A DNA stretch of 64,000 nucleotides, from the NCBI RefSeq assembly GCF_000308515.1, contig NZ_BAFV01000013.1:186001-250000 (forward strand), written 5' to 3'; not shown here. Position 1 is the stretch's first letter. Below: more notes on the stretch, generated by a model. It was given only the letters and a program-made list of their open reading frames with translations. It was not told the origin of the DNA and did not search any database. This stretch comes from Nocardia carnea NBRC 14403 (GTDB lineage Bacteria; Actinomycetota; Actinomycetes; Mycobacteriales; Mycobacteriaceae).

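Noticed and set aside
1..64000. tRNA, rRNA, CRISPR arrays and insertion sequences
   Set aside because: None were recognised on reading both strands; the protein repeats at 35-53 kb are coding domains, not CRISPR.

Overview
The window reads as chromosomal DNA of a high-GC mycolic-acid actinobacterium, most likely Nocardia or a close relative. This is inference from gene content: an MbtG-type siderophore hydroxylase with iron boxes, actinobacterial ribosomal-protein order, zinc-type S14, GTG/TTG starts with GGAGG-type sites, and type VII secretion (ESX)-style proteins. No database search was possible.

Bases 1-7.6 kb hold part of an iron-regulated, nonribosomal siderophore locus: the 3' end of an NRPS whose adenylation domain stops early, an MbtG-like lysine/ornithine N-hydroxylase, a formyltransferase of the hydroxamate-siderophore type, and a C-A-PCP-C NRPS whose two condensation domains both lack the catalytic histidine. 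Two good IdeR/DmdR-like boxes precede the hydroxylase and formyltransferase genes. A convergent M13 metallopeptidase lipoprotein gene follows.

Bases 9.9-27.6 kb hold the spc ribosomal operon and secY-adk-map, but the operon is split. rplN-rplX-rplE-rpsN end at a strong terminator. About 10 kb of unrelated genes follow: methyltransferase, TetR regulator, alpha/beta hydrolase, Tat-exported acetamidase-like protein, two small exported or membrane proteins, metallo-beta-lactamase-fold protein, phosphodiesterase, MFS transporter and a coiled-coil protein. Then rpsH-rplF-rplR-rpsE-rpmD-rplO resume from their own promoter. The last codons of the MFS gene repeat the last codons of rpsN, in the same frame, so a near-identical 35-bp direct repeat brackets about 9.7 kb. 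The two half-operons share a promoter/start-site motif.

Bases 27.6-64 kb start with a small membrane protein and dtd. An ESX-like cassette follows: a WXG100-like protein, a YbaB-like protein, and one enormous open reading frame from 29968 through the right edge of the window, at least 11,344 codons with no stop. Its N-terminus resembles the CpnT-like N-terminal domain of type VII secreted toxins. Behind it lie a papain-like segment with a Cys-His-Asp pattern, a PD-(D/E)XK-like nuclease motif, ten copies of a zincin-like domain resembling anthrax lethal factor (six with intact HE[FLY]GH, four with the motif destroyed), and three other large domain blocks each present twice. Four zincin copies plus one roughly 1,080-residue block form a unit that is itself duplicated. 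This gene and the bracketed rpsN repeat are the most unusual things in the window.
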